Positions 16,426-24,079 of a stretch of DNA of 64,000 nt are shown in pieces. The stretch's first letter is position 1; the number at the start of each line of letters is the position of its first letter. The stretch covers positions 744,001 to 808,000 of the forward strand of contig NZ_JAFBCQ010000001.1 of the NCBI RefSeq assembly GCF_016907815.1, read 5' to 3'. The DNA is from Microbacterium aurum (GTDB lineage Bacteria; Actinomycetota; Actinomycetes; Actinomycetales; Microbacteriaceae). The position numbers were made by a program, and so were the translations under genes. The notes beneath the pieces are model-generated. The model did no database searches, was not told the DNA's origin, and worked only from the letters and a program-made list of their open reading frames with translations.

Positions 16426-17109
16426 ATGGATCCGTTCTCCTCGGCGGTCGCCGTCGATCTCGTCGTGCTCACGATCCGCGAGCGGGCGCTGCACGTGCTG
16501 CTCGTCGAGCGGGGGATCCAGCCGGACGTCGGCGCCTGGGCCCTGCACGGCGGCTTCGTGCTGCCCGAGGAGGATCTCGAGGCCGCGGCCCATCGTGAGC
16601 TCGCCGAGGAGACGGGCGTGTCGGCCGGCATCCATCTCGAGCAGGTGCGCACGTACGGGATGCCGGGGCGCGACCCCCGCGGACGCGTCGTGACCGTCGC
16701 GTGGCTCGCGCTCGCGCCCGACCTGGCGGAGCCCGCCGCCGGATCCGACGCGCGCGCCGCGCGCTGGTGGCCGGTCTCCTCCGTCGAGCACGGCGCGCTG
16801 CCGCTCGCATTCGACCACGGCGTGATCTTCGCCGACGCCCTGGAGCGGGCGCGCGCGAAGCTCGAGTACTCGGCCCTCGCGAGCGCGTTCTGCCCGCCCG
16901 AGTTCACGGTCGCGCAGCTGCGAGCCGTGTACGAAGCCGTCTGGGGCGAGCGGCTCGATCCGCGCAACTTCCACCGCAAGATCACGGGTGCGACCGGCTT
17001 CGTCGAGCCGACGGGCGCGACCGTGCGAGACGGCGGACGACCCGCGCAGGTGTTCCGCCGCGGACCGGTCGGGCAGCTGCATCCGCCGTTCCTGCGGCCG
17101 GGGACCTAG
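16426..17109 (+). CDS. nrtR: Nudix hydrolase / NrtR-like transcriptional regulator
   Basis: 227 residues. An N-terminal Nudix domain (1-about 135) is followed by a winged-helix segment (about 145-220, LEYSALASAFCPPEFTVAQLRAVYEAVWGERLDPRNFHRKI), the NrtR layout. The Nudix box is intact (G43-x5-E49-x7-R57-E-L-x-E-E-T-G-V65), so hydrolysis of ADP-ribose-type compounds is possible besides sensing; many NrtR proteins have lost it. NrtR regulators control NAD genes and respond to ADP-ribose or related ligands. Palindromes at 16354 and 16392 are likely its own sites. The partner gene set is NAD-linked too. Confidence 0.85.
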   Translation: MDPFSSAVAVDLVVLTIRERALHVLLVERGIQPDVGAWALHGGFVLPEEDLEAAAHRELAEETGVSAGIHLEQVRTYGMPGRDPRGRVVTVAWLALAPDLAEPAAGSDARAARWWPVSSVEHGALPLAFDHGVIFADALERARAKLEYSALASAFCPPEFTVAQLRAVYEAVWGERLDPRNFHRKITGATGFVEPTGATVRDGGRPAQVFRRGPVGQLHPPFLRPGT

Positions 17110-17131
17110 GGCATGCGGCTGTTCGCGAGGG

Positions 17132-18703
17132 TCACCCTTCCAGCGGCCGCCGCGCGACGAGCAGCACGTGCGTATCGGGCCACGGCAGCGGCCTGCCGGC
17201 GGGGTCGGTGAGCGAGGCCGCCGCCGCGAATCGGTGCTCGACGAGCCACTCGTTGCGCCACGGCCCCGACCGCTCGTCGATCTGCAGGCCGACCGACGCG
17301 ATGAGGGCCTGCCAGTCCTGCCACGACAGCGCGCAGAACCGCTCGTGCATCTCCGACAGCCAGTTGCGGGTGTACGAGACGGTCTCGAGGAACTCCATCG
17401 CATCGCCCAGCGACAGCTCGATCGTCCGCTCGTCGCACACGTCATAGCGCCACGGCGTGCCGCTGAGCTCCGTGAAGTCCTGCGCGAACTGCGCGACCCG
17501 GCTCGCCACCGGCAGGGCGTCGAGCGCAGCGGCGATCTCGTCGTTCGACCCCGTGAGGCGCCGCGCCGGCGTCGTCACGTCGCCCTCGTGGAACCGGAGC
17601 CGCACGCGCCGCCCGGGGTCGGCCGGGCCGCACACGTCGGAGTTGATCCACACGCCGCCGGGCATCGTCTGGTCGGCGATCGCGCGGGCGAACGCCTCGA
17701 GCGAGGGCATCCCGTCGCCGTACGAGTAGATCTCGTGCGTCAGGGCGAAGCTCAGCGTCGTCGCGATGCTGCGGTCGGGGAAGAGCGACCCGGCGAGGAT
17801 GTTGCGCCGGTAGAAGAACGTGTTGGGGTTCGCGAACGCGCCCTGCGACTTCTTGTGCTCGCACTCCGCGAACAGCTCCGGCGCGACCTCGACGCCGATG
17901 AGGTCCGATTCCGCGAGCGCGGGCTCGCGGGCGGCCAGCTCGAGCATCGCGCCCGTCGCGCAGCCGAGGTCGACGACGCGGCCCGGCACGATCCAGGGGC
18001 GCGCCTGCGCCCACTTCCGGTCGGCGGCGTCCTCGAACGAACGGCTGTAGGTGCGGTAGTCGCGGGTCTGGGTGAGACCGCCCTCATCGCCGATGACGGG
18101 GTCGGTGGCGATCTGCCGGGCCTGCTCGGCGAGGCCGTAGCGGTCGACGATGTCGACGCTCGCCGGATGCGCCGCCGTGCGCCACCGGTCGCCGCCGGCC
18201 GTCAGGTCGTCGAGCAGCTGCCATGGCGTGTCGGGCGAGTCGGGGTGGCCGCGCTCCATCGGCGCGATGCGGTAGCCGAGCGCGCGGTACATCTCGGCGA
18301 CCGCCGGCGTCGAGGTCGCGACGATCGCCGTGGCGGGTGAGGGGGAGATGCGCTCGGCCGTCGCGTAGTCGATCGTCTTGAGGGTGATCTCGGCGAACCG
18401 GGGCGTCGGTGCGACATCCACCACCGGCACGACGATCGACGGCATCCGTTCGACGTGCGCGAGGATCTCGATCGCCGCCTCGCGCCGATGCCCGGGAAAC
18501 GGGTTGCGCCGCGTCGCGGAGTGGTTGGCGCTCGTGACCGCCCACACGACGACGGCGTCGGCGGATGCCGCGACCCGGTCGCCCACGTCGTCGTGCTCGA
18601 CGCCCGCGAGCAGCCGCCGCAGGTAGTCGACCTGGAACCGGGTCAGCAGATGGTGCCGGCCCGGCACGATGACATGGCGGATCTCGGCGCGGGCATCGCT
18701 CAC
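17132..18703 (-). CDS. fusion of a degenerate NMN-adenylyltransferase-like domain and a class I SAM methyltransferase
   Basis: 523 residues. Residues 1 to about 215 follow archaeal-type NMN adenylyltransferase: VIVPGR at 11-16, [24 protein letters not shown] (like NPFTAGER), [13 protein letters not shown], then [18 protein letters not shown]. The catalytic HxGH is absent ([10 protein letters not shown]) and the late SxTxxR motif is not seen, so adenylyl transfer is unlikely. Residues from about 235 form a methyltransferase with the SAM loop [15 protein letters not shown] and acidic GVEVAPE. The GTG start follows TAGCGT by 6 bases. It is convergent with nrtR, 22 bases away. The substrate is unknown. 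Confidence 0.7.
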   Translation of the reverse strand: MSDARAEIRHVIVPGRHHLLTRFQVDYLRRLLAGVEHDDVGDRVAASADAVVVWAVTSANHSATRRNPFPGHRREAAIEILAHVERMPSIVVPVVDVAPTPRFAEITLKTIDYATAERISPSPATAIVATSTPAVAEMYRALGYRIAPMERGHPDSPDTPWQLLDDLTAGGDRWRTAAHPASVDIVDRYGLAEQARQIATDPVIGDEGGLTQTRDYRTYSRSFEDAADRKWAQARPWIVPGRVVDLGCATGAMLELAAREPALAESDLIGVEVAPELFAECEHKKSQGAFANPNTFFYRRNILAGSLFPDRSIATTLSFALTHEIYSYGDGMPSLEAFARAIADQTMPGGVWINSDVCGPADPGRRVRLRFHEGDVTTPARRLTGSNDEIAAALDALPVASRVAQFAQDFTELSGTPWRYDVCDERTIELSLGDAMEFLETVSYTRNWLSEMHERFCALSWQDWQALIASVGLQIDERSGPWRNEWLVEHRFAAAASLTDPAGRPLPWPDTHVLLVARRPLEG

Positions 18704-18709
18704 CCGTCC

Positions 18710-18715
18710 ACGCTA
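18710..18715 (-). promoter_or_regulatory. -10 hexamer TAGCGT, leaderless start of the methyltransferase fusion
   Basis: TAGCGT is followed by exactly 6 bases and the GTG at 18703. It overlaps the end of the DUF5996 pseudogene. Confidence 0.5.
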
Positions 18716-19321
18716 GGCCACCGGCCCGCCGCCGGGATGCTGCGGCGCGGGCCGCCCGCTGAAGCGCGAGGTCGCGAGGTCGAACGCGCCCCAGAAGAAG
18801 TGCACGGGCTGGCCTTGCCCTCCCACTCGCCGCGGAACCGGGCCATGATCGGCGCGATCGTGGTGAGCGAGCGCCAGAAGCGTGCCGCCGCGTCGGCGTC
18901 GTACGACGCGTGGGTCTCGTCCTCGTCGAACGGGATGACCTCGGGCAGCTCGACCGGCACCCGGGTGGATGCGGGCGGGCACGTCGAGCGCGGTGAGCAC
19001 GGTGACGAACTCCCGGGAGAAGTCCGCGACGGACCGGGGACGCAGCGCCATCGCGCGCACCGTCCCGTCGGTGCGCTCGAAGACGAGCTCGTGCGCGATG
19101 ACGTCGAACCGCACCTCCAGGCCGAGGCTCCCGGCGGGCATGAGCCCCGTCGTCAGCCCTCGCGCATCCACGTAGAGCGGCACGTGCCACCAGTGGTTCT
19201 GATGCGGAGCGAGCGCCATCCGGAGCTTGCCGACCATCTGCGTCCACAGCTGCAGTGTGTCGCGGGTGTCCTGCCATGCCGCGATCCGCAGCGCCGGCCA
19301 TCTCGTCTCGCGCTCATCCAT
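18713..19321 (-). pseudogene. DUF5996 family gene, two compensating frameshifts and truncated end
   Basis: The first about 120 residues ([20 protein letters not shown]..., [26 protein letters not shown]) are clear DUF5996. At about 18961-18964 one extra base shifts the frame; the family sequence continues in the next frame ([20 protein letters not shown]...) until about 18805, where one missing base restores the first frame ([19 protein letters not shown]). The protein then stops about 100 residues before the usual family end, against the methyltransferase promoter. Loss of the C-terminus is not explained by the indels, so the gene is probably dead. Confidence 0.8.
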
Positions 19322-19391
19322 GTGGCCACCCTGCCAGCGCGATCGCCCGTCCGGCAGGGGGTGTGCCGCCGGCCGTTGCCGGCGCGACGGC

Positions 19392-19397
19392 TAGACT
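19392..19397 (+). promoter_or_regulatory. -10 hexamer TAGACT upstream of glyS
   Basis: TAGACT ends 6 bases before an ATG at 19404 that is out of frame with glyS. The glyS GTG (19490) lies 86 bases inside the predicted transcript. Confidence 0.45.
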
Positions 19398-19489
19398 TGG
19401 CGGATGCCGGGCGCGCGCCCTGTGGCCGCGGCATCCGTTCCTCATCGCTCTTCTCTCGCTCTCGCGAATCCGACCATTTGGAGCCACCT

Positions 19490-20878
19490 GTGGCCGAGCA
19501 GTCCCGTCTCGACAAAGTCATCGCCCTCGCCCGTCACCGCGGGTTCGTGTTCCAGGCCGGTGAGATCTACGGCGGGTCGCGCTCCGCGTGGGACTACGGC
19601 CCCCTCGGCACCGAGCTGAAGGAGAACATCCGCCGGCAGTGGTGGCAGACCTTCGTGCGCGGCCGCGGTGACATGGTGGGCCTGGACTCGTCGGTCATCC
19701 TCCCCAAGCGGGTGTGGGAGGCGTCGGGCCACGTCGCGACCTTCACTGACCCGCTCGTCGAGTGCCTCAGCTGCCACAAGCGCTTCCGCGCCGACAACCT
19801 GATCGACGATTTCGAGGCGCGCAAGGGCCGCGCCGCCGAGAACGGGCTCGCCGACATCCCCTGCCCGAACTGCGGCACGAAGGGGCAGTACACCGAGCCG
19901 AAGGCGTTCTCGGGTCTTGTGAAGACCTACCTCGGCGTCGTCGACGACGAGTCGGGCCTGCACTTCCTGCGCCCCGAGACGGCGCAGGGCATCTTCGTGA
20001 ACTTCTCGAACGTGCTCACCGCGTCGCGCAAGAAGCCGCCGTTCGGCATCGGCCAGGTGGGCAAGGCGTTCCGCAACGAGATCACGCCCGGCAACTTCAT
20101 CTTCCGCACGCGCGAGTTCGAGCAGATGGAGATCGAGTTCTTCACGCCCCCCGCCGAGGCGCAGCAGTGGTTCGAGCACTGGGTGCAGGCGTGCTGGGAC
20201 TGGTTCATCGACCTCGGCATCGATCCCGAGAACATGCGCCAGTTCGACGTGCCCGAGGACGAGCGGGCGCACTACTCCGCCGGCACGATCGACTTCGAGT
20301 ACCGCTTCGGCTTCCCGGGCAAGGAGTGGGGCGAGCTCATGGGCGTCGCCAACCGCACCGACTTCGACCTGTCCAGCCACATCGAGGCGTCCGGTCAGAA
20401 GCTGCAGTACTTCGACCAGGCGTCGGGCACGACATACGTTCCGTATGTCATCGAGCCGTCGTTCGGCCTCACCCGGTCGATGATGGCGTTCCTCGTCGAC
20501 AGCTACCGCGAGGAGGAGGTGCCGAACGCGAAGGGCGGCACCGACACCCGCACGGTGCTGCGCCTGGACCCGCGCCTCGCGCCGGTGAAGGTCGCCGTGC
20601 TGCCGCTGTCGCGCAACGAGAACCTGTCGCCGCTGGCCCGCCGCGTCGCCGACGACCTGCGCGCGCAGGGCTGGAACGTCGACTTCGACGACGCCGGCGC
20701 GATCGGCCGCCGGTACCGCCGCCAGGACGAGATCGGCACGCCCTTCTGCGTCACCGTCGACTTCGATTCGCTCGAGGACGACGCTGTGACCGTCCGCGAC
20801 CGCGACACGATGGCGCAGGAGCGCATCGGCCTGGACGGCCTCGTCGCGTACCTGGCCGAGCGGCTGCGCGGCGCCTGA
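19490..20878 (+). CDS. glyS: glycyl-tRNA synthetase (dimeric class II type)
   Basis: 462 residues, complete. Charges tRNA-Gly. The N-terminal class II start is present ([22 protein letters not shown]), then a four-Cys zinc finger (CLSCHKRF ... CPNCGTKG), motif 2 ([31 protein letters not shown]), motif 3 ([14 protein letters not shown]) and an anticodon-binding domain (about 355-460). The GTG at 19490 is chosen because the conserved sequence starts directly after it; the frame upstream is open by chance. No T-box is visible. A leaderless upstream frame may overlap the start. Confidence 0.97.
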   Translation: MAEQSRLDKVIALARHRGFVFQAGEIYGGSRSAWDYGPLGTELKENIRRQWWQTFVRGRGDMVGLDSSVILPKRVWEASGHVATFTDPLVECLSCHKRFRADNLIDDFEARKGRAAENGLADIPCPNCGTKGQYTEPKAFSGLVKTYLGVVDDESGLHFLRPETAQGIFVNFSNVLTASRKKPPFGIGQVGKAFRNEITPGNFIFRTREFEQMEIEFFTPPAEAQQWFEHWVQACWDWFIDLGIDPENMRQFDVPEDERAHYSAGTIDFEYRFGFPGKEWGELMGVANRTDFDLSSHIEASGQKLQYFDQASGTTYVPYVIEPSFGLTRSMMAFLVDSYREEEVPNAKGGTDTRTVLRLDPRLAPVKVAVLPLSRNENLSPLARRVADDLRAQGWNVDFDDAGAIGRRYRRQDEIGTPFCVTVDFDSLEDDAVTVRDRDTMAQERIGLDGLVAYLAERLRGA

Positions 20879-20891
20879 GTCCCAGTCGTCC

Positions 20892-20905
20892 GCCCGGCTT
20901 CGGGC
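20892..20905. terminator. hairpin between convergent genes
   Basis: GCCCG-GCTT-CGGGC lies in the 33 bases between glyS and the convergent membrane-protein gene, nested in a wider 8-bp inverted repeat (TCCCAGTC at 20880-20887, GACTGGGA at 20929-20936). It could act on both strands. Confidence 0.4.
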
Positions 20906-20911
20906 CGCCTC

Positions 20912-21733
20912 CTAGTCGAGGGCGAGAAGACTGGGATGCCGCGCCAGACCGTCGCGCCCATAGGTCGCGAACGTCGTCATGATGGCTGCCAGTGGGGCAT
21001 GGGGGCCCTGCAGCAGGAGCGGGGCGGCGCTTTCGAACTGGCAGACCAGCGTCTGCGCAGACACTTCCGGGTAGATGGCGGTCATGGCCCCGAAATCGAA
21101 GGTGAGCCATTGGCCGCCGGCGTTGACCACCAGGCGCTGGTTGCTGACGAGCACGAGCCCGGTCTGCCACTCGCGCCACTGTTCGGCCGCGGCCGCGCGG
21201 GCGTTCGAGCGTGCGACACTGTTCGCGATACCGGTCACCGCCAGGGCGCCGATGACGAAGGCGGGCGGCCCGTAGGCAAAGCCTCCGCCGGTCGAGTAGT
21301 GGACGTCCTGACCGTAGTACCGCGCGTAGGTCATGGGGACGGCAGCGAAGAACAACTCCCGCGGCCGGGCGGGCACGTTCCACTGCTCCAGCGACTGCGG
21401 CACCTCGCTGCGCAGCAACGTGCGGCGGAGGGCCCGTGCGTTCTCCCACGCGTGCGACTGGGCGGCCTTCTCGCCCGCCTGCGCAAGTTCGGCCTTGCTG
21501 AAATGCCCTCGCCTCCGCCGCGCCTGTCGATACACGCCGACGCCCTGCACGACAGCGATGATGAGCAGGACGATCGGACCGACGAAACCGAGCACAGCGA
21601 GGCCGAGGCTGCCGACGGCTGCGTCCACACGCGCGGGCGCACTGCCCGCCAGCGCCTGGATGCCCCACGCACACGCGAGGTAGACGACCGGTGCGAGCAG
21701 GAGAGGAACGATCCATCGCAGCTGAGTCCGCAC
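20912..21733 (-). CDS. membrane protein of unknown function with C-terminal beta-rich domain
   Basis: 273 residues. Two transmembrane helices (about 8-30 and 42-68) are joined by a short loop, then a basic linker (RQARRRRGHFSKAELAQ) and a cytoplasmic region. Its second half (ELFFAAVPMTYARYYGQ..., WQTGLVLVSNQRLVVNAGGQW) resembles the strands of bacterial PH-type domains. No catalytic motif is visible. The GTG at 21733 is fixed by the -10 hexamer TAGATT 6 bases upstream. Confidence 0.7.
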   Translation of the reverse strand: MRTQLRWIVPLLLAPVVYLACAWGIQALAGSAPARVDAAVGSLGLAVLGFVGPIVLLIIAVVQGVGVYRQARRRRGHFSKAELAQAGEKAAQSHAWENARALRRTLLRSEVPQSLEQWNVPARPRELFFAAVPMTYARYYGQDVHYSTGGGFAYGPPAFVIGALAVTGIANSVARSNARAAAAEQWREWQTGLVLVSNQRLVVNAGGQWLTFDFGAMTAIYPEVSAQTLVCQFESAAPLLLQGPHAPLAAIMTTFATYGRDGLARHPSLLALD

Positions 21734-21739
21734 GCTGCG

Positions 21740-21745
21740 AATCTA
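21740..21745 (-). promoter_or_regulatory. -10 hexamer TAGATT, leaderless start of the membrane-protein gene
   Basis: TAGATT is followed by exactly 6 bases and the GTG at 21733. Confidence 0.5.
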
Positions 21746-21814
21746 TCGGGGAATCGTGCCGGGTAGAGCGACTTCTCCACAGCGCGGGGCGCCGGCGCGG
21801 TGGACTGCCGGGGC

Positions 21815-22396
21815 TCAACCCTTCGCGGCGGCCTTCATCGCGCGCTTGTGCTCGCGCACCTTGGTGAGTGACTCGGGCGAGACGATGTCGGCGACCGAGC
21901 GGAACGACCCGTCCTCGCCGTAGGGGGCGGAGGCCTCGCGCCAGCCCGCGCCGCTGAAGCCATACTGCTTGCCCAGGAGCGCCAGGAAGATCTTCGCCTT
22001 CTGCTCGCCGAACCCCGGCAGCGCCTTCAGACGCTTCAGCACGGTCGGCCCGTCGGGCGCGGTGCCGTCGGCTGCGGGGCGGGTCCACAGCGCCGCGGCA
22101 TCTCCGCCCCAGTCATCGACGAGCGCCCGGCACAACGACTGCACGCGTGCGGCCATCGACCCGGGGAAGCGATGCACGGCCGGGGTCTCCTTGAACACCG
22201 CGGTCAGGGCGTCGGGGTCGAAGGACGCCAACGCCGCGGCATCCAACGAGCCGGTGCGCTGCTGGATCTTCAGCGGTCCGGCGAAGGCGGTCTCCATCGC
22301 GATCTGCTGGTCGAGCAGCATCCCGATCAGGAGCGCCAGCGGGTCGTTCGTGAGCAGCTCGTCGGCGGCGGTGTCTCCGATGATGTGAAGGGCCAT
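21815..22396 (-). CDS. HhH-GPD-type base excision repair protein
   Basis: 193 residues, the short actinobacterial HhH-GPD group. The helix-hairpin-helix lies at VLKRLKALPGFGEQKAKIFLALLGKQYG (about 130-157). The usual catalytic Lys/Asp pair of Nth/MutY is not evident at the expected distance, so glycosylase activity is uncertain. The ATG at 22396 lies 6 bases from CACACT, a weaker -10. The first 93 bases are repeated with 7 differences at 23830-23922, on the far side of a foreign insert. Confidence 0.85.
   Translation of the reverse strand: MALHIIGDTAADELLTNDPLALLIGMLLDQQIAMETAFAGPLKIQQRTGSLDAAALASFDPDALTAVFKETPAVHRFPGSMAARVQSLCRALVDDWGGDAAALWTRPAADGTAPDGPTVLKRLKALPGFGEQKAKIFLALLGKQYGFSGAGWREASAPYGEDGSFRSVADIVSPESLTKVREHKRAMKAAAKG
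22304..22396 (-). repeat. direct repeat copy 1 (5' end of the HhH-GPD gene)
   Basis: This 93-base segment and 23830-23922 are in the same orientation and match at 86 positions by hand alignment. Together they bracket the AT-richer insert 22397-23829. Confidence 0.85.
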
Positions 22397-22457
22397 GCGA
22401 CCAGTGTGGCAGGGCGAGGCAGCGAGGGTGGCCGTTCGACCGGCGTCTGGATCGGGG

Positions 22458-23529
22458 TCAGCCCAGGTGAGCCGTATTGTCGGCTGCAACCAGGGCTGAA
22501 AGAGCGAAGTAGCGCGGGTTCTTCACGAAGGCGGAGCCGCGACCTGACTTCTCGTGGACGATCGGTTTGCTTCGACGTGTCGTTAGCGGGGACTTCTTCT
22601 CCGACAGGAGGAAGACCTGGACTTGCGCGCCTGATGCCCATCCGTTTTTGAGCCCGTACCCCATGACTTTCGCGAGGCGCTTGTCGGCGGCAATCTCGGA
22701 ACCCGAGAGGCGTTTCACTTCATCTGAGCTCCAGCGGGCTGGAACGATTCGTTCCTCGATTTGGGGGAAGTACGGTTCGATCTGTTTGCTCACGTAAAAG
22801 CCTATGTGAGTAACCTGGGCGATCGATCGGTCGTTGGCGCAGACGTATGCGGAGACGCGTTCGTACATCTCGATCGTCTTCTTCTCCACGGTTGCGGCGA
22901 CAACAACGACGTCTCGAGCGGGCGCTACGGGGCGTTCGCTTGCGGTCGTGGACACGCTTTCGATGCCTTCGAGCCAAGACCTCGCCTCCGGATCAATCCA
23001 CTCGACGAGGGACAGGAGCTTCTTTAGCTCGATGCCCGGGTCAAAGTCGAGGAGAGAGTCCTGATGCGCACATCGATTCCGTAAGTTGCGCATGTCGGTG
23101 ACAGCCTTATGTACGGCTTCCCTGGTTCCCGGTGAGCCAGGAAACACATGTCGTAGATGCCTGCGCCAGAGCTCTTCGTTGGCGGGACGCTGCTCGAGAA
23201 GGTTCGTCCAGAAACCCAAAGTCAACTCAGAAATGATCGCATCAGGCGTCGCCACTTTCGTGGTCTCGTCCATTCGCCGCTCTGAGGCTTTCACGACGCT
23301 GTCGAGCGGCTGCTGCCACGGATAGTCGAGCGGATGGATGGTGGCGAGACGCTTCATCATCGAGTTTCGGAGCAGTACCTCGGTGTGATGGAAGCACTCG
23401 AAGAGGGCCGAAGCGACGCTGAGCGTTCCACTCATACAGGTCCCAAGCAAGCTCGTTGTCGCCGTCGCAGGCTGCTAAGAAGGGGGCGAACCTCGCAGGG
23501 GACACCCAATCGACCTTTTTTGCAGTCAT
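22458..23529 (-). pseudogene. Abi-like HEPN-domain protein (abortive infection type), frameshifted
   Basis: The first 36 or so codons (MTAKKVDWVSPARFAPFLAA..., LAWDLYEWNA) and the rest (SVASALFECFHHTEVLLRNSMMKRL... to the stop at 22458) are in different frames, joined near 23430-23440. Together they give the Abi order WxSPxRFAPFL - LYEWNA - ALFExxHHxEVxLRN. A HEPN RNase motif follows (RNLRNRCAH, R-x4-H). Family members are toxic RNases in phage defence. As read, translation from the true start ends early; an internal start at 23450 would lose only the first segment. Confidence 0.75.
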
Positions 23530-23820
23530 CCGTGTTATTCTCCCTCTATCCCGCCTCTGTCATCCTAGATGGCACGCGGTCAGAGGGTCCGCGGTTGCCT
23601 ATGCTCTTTACGAGTACGCATGGCGGGCCCTCCACTTTTTGCGACTTCGTGAAGGTTCAGGGGCCGGTCACTCTGGAGGACAGGTCCTTGTTCGGCCGTG
23701 AGGAAGTCAAGTGGACCGCTTCAACTTGCCGCGCCTTCACTGAATCTCATGGCGCGCTGGCGATATTTGCTAATGCGTCTCGCCTGGCTGGCCGTCATGA
23801 CAACCGGAACCACTACATGG
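23530..23820. other. no gene seen
   Basis: Right part of the insert. Open frames here have no recognisable family sequence and AT-richer composition than the chromosome. I see no repeat, RNA gene or clear promoter in it except the Abi upstream region. Confidence 0.5.
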
Positions 23821-23922
23821 TTAGTCAACCTGCTGGTCCAGCAGCATCCCGATCAGGAGCGCCAGCGGGTCGTTCGTGAGCAGCTCGTCGGCGGCGTCAT
23901 CGCCGGTGATGTGCAGGGCCAT
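23821..23922 (-). pseudogene. fragment of the HhH-GPD gene, first 31 codons
   Basis: It reads MALHITGDDAADELLTNDPL... through GMLLDQQ, as in the intact gene at 21815-22396 with two substitutions, then VD and a TAA at 23821. It is the orphaned 5' end of a second, slightly diverged allele, left on the outer side of the insert. Confidence 0.85.
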
Positions 23923-24079
23923 GGCATCCATGCTCCCACGCGCTCTCGCTGCAGCGGCGTCGCGAAAGCAGGGGGAACCGGTGATCATGCGGCGCCAGCC
24001 GGCCGAAAGGTGCGATTCGCCCTGCTTTCAGAACGCCGCCCGGCGGCGCCGTGGCCCGGCGGTGGGGGAGGATGAAGGG

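Larger units (their letters stand above)
22397..23829. mobile_element. small genomic insert carrying a HEPN/Abi gene
   Basis: The segment is bounded by the two copies of the HhH-GPD 5' end and is visibly less GC-rich than its neighbours, with rare codons (AAA, TTT, TAT) common in the Abi gene. It contains one recognisable gene, Abi-like and frameshifted, and no integrase or transposase. The right edge is sharp: the duplicated reading frame leaves the homology at 23829 and stops 3 codons later. Confidence 0.65.

Noticed and set aside
18455..19489. Upstream extension of the glyS frame (345 codons)
   Set aside because: Open by chance; it is antisense to the DUF5996 and methyltransferase genes, and synthetase similarity begins only after the GTG at 19490.
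23334..23879. 181-codon + strand frame in the insert
   Set aside because: Overlaps the Abi gene in antisense and the repair-gene fragment; no recognisable protein sequence.
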